A stretch of DNA of 64,000 nucleotides. It comes from Chitinophagaceae bacterium. Its GTDB lineage: Bacteria; Bacteroidota; Bacteroidia; Chitinophagales; Chitinophagaceae. The first letter of the stretch is position 1; every line of letters starts with the position of its first letter. The stretch lies in contig JADKKA010000022.1 of NCBI GenBank assembly GCA_016720745.1, positions 930,001 through 994,000 on the forward strand. The letters run 5' to 3'. The notes under the pieces were generated by a model, which saw only the letters and a list, made by a program, of their open reading frames with translations, was not told the DNA's origin and made no database searches. The position numbers and the translations under genes were made by a program. Positions 60,222-64,000 of the stretch are shown here, piece by piece.

Positions 60222-61037
60222 TTAATGCTTGAATATTAAGCAGATCCAGTTGTTCCGGGACTTTTTTCCCATGCTTGTTAAAGGAAACTGACCCGCTTTG
60301 GCGAGGATATCCGGTTCATCCTCTTCCAAAAGACCGCTCAGCACCAGTATACCTCCATTAGCGAGCTGATTGTTCAGGGACTCAAAATGATCCAGGATCA
60401 CGTTTTTATTGATATTGGCAAGTATGATATCAAAGACCTGATCCTCAGGAAGCGCTTCTGCTTTTCCCAGATGGATCCGGCTGCATTGGTTACGATCCAG
60501 GTTTTCTGCCGCATTGCTGATACTCCAGTCATCATTATCAATAGCGACAATACTGCCGGCACCCAGTTTCTCCGCCAGGATGGCCAGGATACCGGTACCG
60601 GTTCCAAAATCAAATACCCTTTTTTCTTTAAATGAAAGCTCACGCATGGCCTGTAACATCATATGCGTGGTAGCATGGTGTCCGGTTCCAAAACTCATTT
60701 TTGGGGTAATCACAATTTCATGCTCCACCCCTTGTATTGGCTCATGAAAATCAGCCCGGATGCCTGCAAAATCATCAACAATCACCGGATCAAAATTGGA
60801 TTCCCAGCTACTGTTCCAGTTCTGTTCAGCAATAGTTTGCACTGTAAAAGTCAGCTGATGCTGTGCAGCGATCTCCTGTACTAAATCAGGATCATAATGA
60901 TCCGACACAATAAAGGCCTGAAGTGTTTGATCGGATTCCTCAAATCCATCAAAACGGGCAGCAGCCAGTTGCGCAATCAACATTTCCTGCTGTTCGGGTT
61001 GAATTTGCTGAAATGTGATCTGAATATATTGGGGCAT
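60222..61037 (-). CDS. prmA: Ribosomal protein L11 methyltransferase
   Basis: A 271-residue PrmA, which trimethylates ribosomal protein L11. The N-terminal ferredoxin-like domain (residues 1-100) starts QYIQITFQQIQPEQQEML. The SAM-binding domain includes SFGTGHHATTHMMLQAM near 125-141 and FDFGTGTGILAILAEKLGA near 151-169, and NINKNVILDHFESL. Cytoplasmic, full length. It lies downstream of pnp, from which it is separated by a terminator. Confidence 0.92.
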   Translation of the reverse strand: MPQYIQITFQQIQPEQQEMLIAQLAAARFDGFEESDQTLQAFIVSDHYDPDLVQEIAAQHQLTFTVQTIAEQNWNSSWESNFDPVIVDDFAGIRADFHEPIQGVEHEIVITPKMSFGTGHHATTHMMLQAMRELSFKEKRVFDFGTGTGILAILAEKLGAGSIVAIDNDDWSISNAAENLDRNQCSRIHLGKAEALPEDQVFDIILANINKNVILDHFESLNNQLANGGILVLSGLLEEDEPDILAKAGQFPLTSMGKKSRNNWICLIFKH

Positions 61038-61059
61038 TGCAAAAAGTTACGAAAATAAA

Positions 61060-61083
61060 AATAGCCTCATTGCTGAGGCTATT
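61060..61083 (-). terminator. Intrinsic terminator after pnp
   Basis: Perfect ten-base stem AATAGCCTCA / TGAGGCTATT with a four-base loop, followed on the minus strand by TTTATTTTC. Lies between pnp and prmA. Confidence 0.88.
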
Positions 61084-61103
61084 GTATAAAATGGTTGCAG
61101 GAA

Positions 61104-63287
61104 TTATCCCTCTTGTTGCGGAGGTGTTTGCTGCTGTTCCCTTGACTGTTGTTCTGGTTTTGGGATCAGGGCCTTCCTTGACAATTTGAACTTACCTGAT
61201 TTAGGATCTGTACCAATCAGTTTCACTTTCATGGGATCACCTTCCCTAACAATACCTTCCAGCGTTTCAAGGCGCTTCCAGCTGACTTCACTGATATGAA
61301 CCAGACCTTGCTTACCAGGCAGGAATTCAACAAAGGCACCGAATGGCATGATGGATTTCACCACGGCATCATAAACATCACCTACAGTTGGAACAGCCAC
61401 AATACCCTTGATCCAGTCAACGGCTTTGTCTACCCCTTCTTTGTTGATACTGAAGATGCTTACTTCACCCCTGTTGTTGATCTCTTCGAGGTTGATGGTG
61501 GTACCTGTTTCACGCTGAATTTCCTGAATCACTTTACCACCGGGCCCGATCACGGCACCAATATATTCTTTATCGATAAAGAGTTTCACCATTCTCGGTG
61601 CATGTGGCTTCACATCAGCCCTGGCAGCCGGGATACAATTGTACATGGCATCCAGGATATGTAAGCGTCCGTTACGGGCCTGATCCAGCGCTTGCTGCAT
61701 CACTTCCATTTTCAGTCCGTCTACTTTAATATCCATCTGCACACCGCAAATACCATCACGGGTACCGGTTACTTTAAAATCCATATCACCCAGGTGGTCT
61801 TCATCACCCAGGATATCGGTGAGGATGGCAAATTTGTCACCCTTGGTGATCAGTCCCATGGCCACCCCACTCACGTGTTTGGGTACTGGTACTCCGGCAT
61901 CCATCAGGGCCAGTGAACCGGCACATACGGTTGCCATTGAAGATGAACCATTGGATTCAAGAATATCACTCACAATCCTGACAGTATAAGGATAATCAGA
62001 ACCGGGCATCATTTGTTTCAATGAACGCTGGGCCAGGTTACCATGTCCTACTTCCCGACGGCTCTGACCACGCATCATTTTCACTTCACCGGTAGAGAAT
62101 GGAGGGAAATTATAGTGAAGGAAGAACTTGGAATCAACCGATTTTGCGGCACTTTCCACCAATATTTCATCTAAAGGAGTTCCTAAGGTAACTGTGCTGA
62201 TTGATTGAGTTTCACCCCTTGTGAACAGGGCGGCACCATGTGGAGAAGGCAGGGCATCCACTTCCATATCCAGTGGTCTTACTGTTTCCAGGTTACGGCC
62301 ATCCAGCCTTACTCTTTCGTCCAGAATCATATCTCTAACCACATCATACTGCAGATCGCCGTAGTAAGTGGAAGCAAGTTTTTTAGTCAGATCAGGCAGG
62401 CTTTCACCTTCAGCCACATTGAATTCTTTTTTCAGGAATTCATCCAGCTCGGTTTTAATAGCATCAAAACGATCACTGCGATCGTGCTTGCTGAGTCCGC
62501 CTTTGGCAACTTCGTATACTTTTTGTTTGGCGAAGCCATATACTTTTTCTTTCAGGGCTTCATCAGTAGCTGGCTTTTTATAATCCCGCTTGGCTTTTAC
62601 ACCAGCCATATCTCTGAGTTCTTCCTGCGCTTTTACCTGAATACGGATGGCATCATGAGCAATTTGAAGCGCTTTAACCAGATCTGCTTCGGCACATTCT
62701 TTTGCCTCACCTTCCACCATCATCAGGTTTTTTTCGGTAGCGGCAATCAGAAAGTCCATATCTGATTTTTCCATTTCTGTACGGCTCGGATTCACGACAA
62801 ACTCTCCATTTACACGGGATACACGTACTTCAGAAATAATTTCCTTAATGGGAATATCTGAAACGGCCAGGGCTGCAGAAGCTGCGAGACAGGCCAGTGA
62901 ATCAGGCATGATTTCAGGATCGCTGGAAATCAGGGTCACCAGCACCTGTACATCACATAAATAATCTTCGGGGAATAATGGACGAAGTGCCCTGTCAATC
63001 AAACGACTGGTCAGTACTTCATAATCGTTCAGTTTGGCTTCTCTTTTAAAGAAAGATCCGGGAATACGACCGGCAGCGGCGAATTTTTCCTGGTAGTCTA
63101 CAGATAGAGGGAAAAAGCTCTGTCCTTCTCTTGGATCTTTATTGGCACAAACGGTAGCCAGGATCATGCATTTGCCCTGACTTACTGTTACCGCACCGTC
63201 GGCCTGGCGGGCCAAACGACCGGTTTCAATGGTTACCTCACGGCCACCACCGATATCAAATGTTTTACGTATGGGTTGTTGTAACAT
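61104..63287 (-). CDS. pnp: Polyribonucleotide nucleotidyltransferase
   Basis: A 727-residue PNPase, a phosphorolytic 3' to 5' exoribonuclease forming a trimeric ring. Two RNase PH domains are joined by a helical linker (the first includes GRIPGSFFKREAKLND; the second TRGETQSISTVTLGTP and SNGSSSMATVCAGSLALMDAG). The KH domain has IDKEYIGAVIGPGGKVIQEI near residues 570-589, and the S1 domain GDVYDAVVKSIMPFGAFVEF near 633-652. The tail is Gln/Glu/Pro-rich. Its position downstream of rpsO is conserved in bacteria. Confidence 0.95.
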   Translation of the reverse strand: MLQQPIRKTFDIGGGREVTIETGRLARQADGAVTVSQGKCMILATVCANKDPREGQSFFPLSVDYQEKFAAAGRIPGSFFKREAKLNDYEVLTSRLIDRALRPLFPEDYLCDVQVLVTLISSDPEIMPDSLACLAASAALAVSDIPIKEIISEVRVSRVNGEFVVNPSRTEMEKSDMDFLIAATEKNLMMVEGEAKECAEADLVKALQIAHDAIRIQVKAQEELRDMAGVKAKRDYKKPATDEALKEKVYGFAKQKVYEVAKGGLSKHDRSDRFDAIKTELDEFLKKEFNVAEGESLPDLTKKLASTYYGDLQYDVVRDMILDERVRLDGRNLETVRPLDMEVDALPSPHGAALFTRGETQSISTVTLGTPLDEILVESAAKSVDSKFFLHYNFPPFSTGEVKMMRGQSRREVGHGNLAQRSLKQMMPGSDYPYTVRIVSDILESNGSSSMATVCAGSLALMDAGVPVPKHVSGVAMGLITKGDKFAILTDILGDEDHLGDMDFKVTGTRDGICGVQMDIKVDGLKMEVMQQALDQARNGRLHILDAMYNCIPAARADVKPHAPRMVKLFIDKEYIGAVIGPGGKVIQEIQRETGTTINLEEINNRGEVSIFSINKEGVDKAVDWIKGIVAVPTVGDVYDAVVKSIMPFGAFVEFLPGKQGLVHISEVSWKRLETLEGIVREGDPMKVKLIGTDPKSGKFKLSRKALIPKPEQQSREQQQTPPQQEG

Positions 63288-63474
63288 AGTTTTTAATTTT
63301 TAGGCGTCTGACAGATCATCTCCGCCATGACAAACAATCAGCAATTTTATTTGGAATCCGTTTACCGGTAGATCAGGAACACTATTAGAGAAAGCATTTG
63401 AAAATAAATTTTCTTCCGCATCAGCAGTTCGATTATCCTTTTTTATTTTAAAAGGCTGCTGTCCTAAAAACAGT

Positions 63475-63505
63475 TATTCCCAACATCAGTGTGACATTGG
63501 GAATA
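63475..63505 (-). terminator. Terminator-like hairpin between rpsO and pnp
   Basis: Nine-base stem TATTCCCAA / TTGGGAATA with a 13-base loop; on the minus strand it is followed by ACTGTTTTTAGG. It may partly terminate rpsO transcripts before pnp. The rest of the 292-base spacer (63288-63579) shows nothing more that I can name. Confidence 0.6.
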
Positions 63506-63579
63506 GCTTATATCTTGAGCTTCTGTATTTGAAGAAACCAAGGAGTAAAGACCTTTCCCAATATCCCTCAGGAACCGGG

Positions 63580-63849
63580 TTATTTCCTTAATCCAAGTTT
63601 CTCAATCAACTGGCGGTAACCAGTGAGGTTGTGCTTCTGCAGGTAGTTCAGTAAACGCTTACGTTTACCAACCAGTTGCATCAGACCGCGGTGTGTTGAG
63701 AAATCTTTTTTATTTGATTGAAGGTGGCCGCTGATCTGGGCAATCCTTTCAGTGAGGAGGGCAATCTGACCTTCAATGGAACCGGTATTGGCAGCGGAAC
63801 CGGCATAGGTGGTTAATACTTCTGCTTTTTTTTCTTTTGTAAGGGGCAT
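63580..63849 (-). CDS. rpsO: 30S ribosomal protein S15
   Basis: An 89-residue S15, the usual length, binding 16S rRNA in the central domain of the small subunit. Conserved motifs: GSIEGQIALLTERIAQISGHL near residues 23-43, STHRGLMQLVGKRKRLLNYL near 52-71, and YRQLIEKLGLRK at the end. It has a complete promoter upstream and heads the rpsO-pnp pair. Confidence 0.96.
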   Translation of the reverse strand: MPLTKEKKAEVLTTYAGSAANTGSIEGQIALLTERIAQISGHLQSNKKDFSTHRGLMQLVGKRKRLLNYLQKHNLTGYRQLIEKLGLRK

Positions 63850-63902
63850 CTTTTTACTTTTTAAATTTCATCCGATTTTTTGACATCTAATATTTAAGGC
63901 GG

Positions 63903-63933
63903 CAAAGGTAAGACAGATTTGCGGAACAGCAAA
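63903..63933 (-). promoter_or_regulatory. Promoter of rpsO
   Basis: On the minus strand: TTTG (63930-63933), 19 bases, then TACCTTTG (63903-63910). This is a full match to the Bacteroidota -33/-7 consensus, 53 bases upstream of the start codon. Confidence 0.65.
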
Positions 63934-64000
63934 AGGTTTGCGGGCTATTTTTCCGCTCAATTTCCCGGCGTCAACGCTGGTTATCAATGCTTAACCTACA

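Noticed and set aside
63288..63579. RNA gene or riboswitch between rpsO and pnp
   Set aside because: Apart from the hairpin at 63475-63505 no conserved structure is recognised; it is treated as a leader or attenuator region.

Overview
The window looks like chromosomal housekeeping DNA of a Bacteroidota bacterium, most likely the Chitinophagaceae or a close relative. Evidence seen in the sequence: repeated TAnnTTTG promoter -7 boxes (some with TTTG about 20 bases upstream), A/T-rich leaders without a strong Shine-Dalgarno, many short-signal lipoproteins, and protein types typical of the phylum (BT_3928-type DoxX protein, DUF6089-type outer-membrane protein, EF-G-like second copy, DUF721 gene beside recF). 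There is no integrase, transposase, phage gene, CRISPR array, rRNA or tRNA that I can see.

Layout: 1-5 kb carries the 3' end of an outer-membrane protein gene, a UbiD-family decarboxylase, an ATP-grasp enzyme, a TraB/GumN protein and a DUF2141 protein. 5-9 kb has ndk, an NrnA-like DHH phosphoesterase, an FKBP lipoprotein and folP. 9-14 kb holds a DUF1599 protein, a DoxX-like protein, a lone OppB-type permease, an acyltransferase, a DUF721 protein and recF. 14-18 kb is a likely operon: pdhA, a TPR membrane protein, ribH, a lipoprotein and a LutA-like Fe-S protein. 18-24 kb has a fasciclin protein, an EVE protein, a vWA lipoprotein, a cysteine-free sirtuin and a saccharopine dehydrogenase-like enzyme. 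24-30 kb has gyrA, interrupted by a one-base frameshift, followed by secreted and lipoproteins. 30-35 kb has a three-gene NDH-2 operon divergent from a methyltransferase, then serA and a class C beta-lactamase-like hydrolase. 35-46 kb has the NAD(P)HX repair enzyme, a cytochrome c fusion lipoprotein, a membrane pyrophosphatase with an unusual tail, several uncharacterised genes and a pullulanase. 46-54 kb has a GMC oxidoreductase pair, a beta/gamma-crystallin protein, DUF2202, a sterol-desaturase-type hydroxylase and an EF-G-like factor. 54-64 kb has dnaG, a CYTH protein, an M48 lipoprotein, plsY, prmA, pnp and rpsO.

Most genes serve core functions: replication (gyrA, dnaG, recF), RNA turnover and translation (pnp, rpsO, prmA, EF-G-like), cofactors (folP, ribH, UbiD-type decarboxylase), respiration and energy (NDH-2, pdhA, membrane pyrophosphatase) and the cell envelope (plsY, lipoproteins).

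The most unusual content is non-coding. Three intergenic spacers contain the same kind of composite, word-like degenerate repeat in the same order and orientation. Three others contain large imperfect inverted repeats. A perfect 24-bp palindrome lies exactly between the two divergent -7 boxes of the NDH-2 operon and the methyltransferase gene, and is a strong operator candidate. I do not see a clear new multi-gene defence or biosynthetic system; the repeat family and the palindrome-controlled NDH-2/methyltransferase locus are the best leads.
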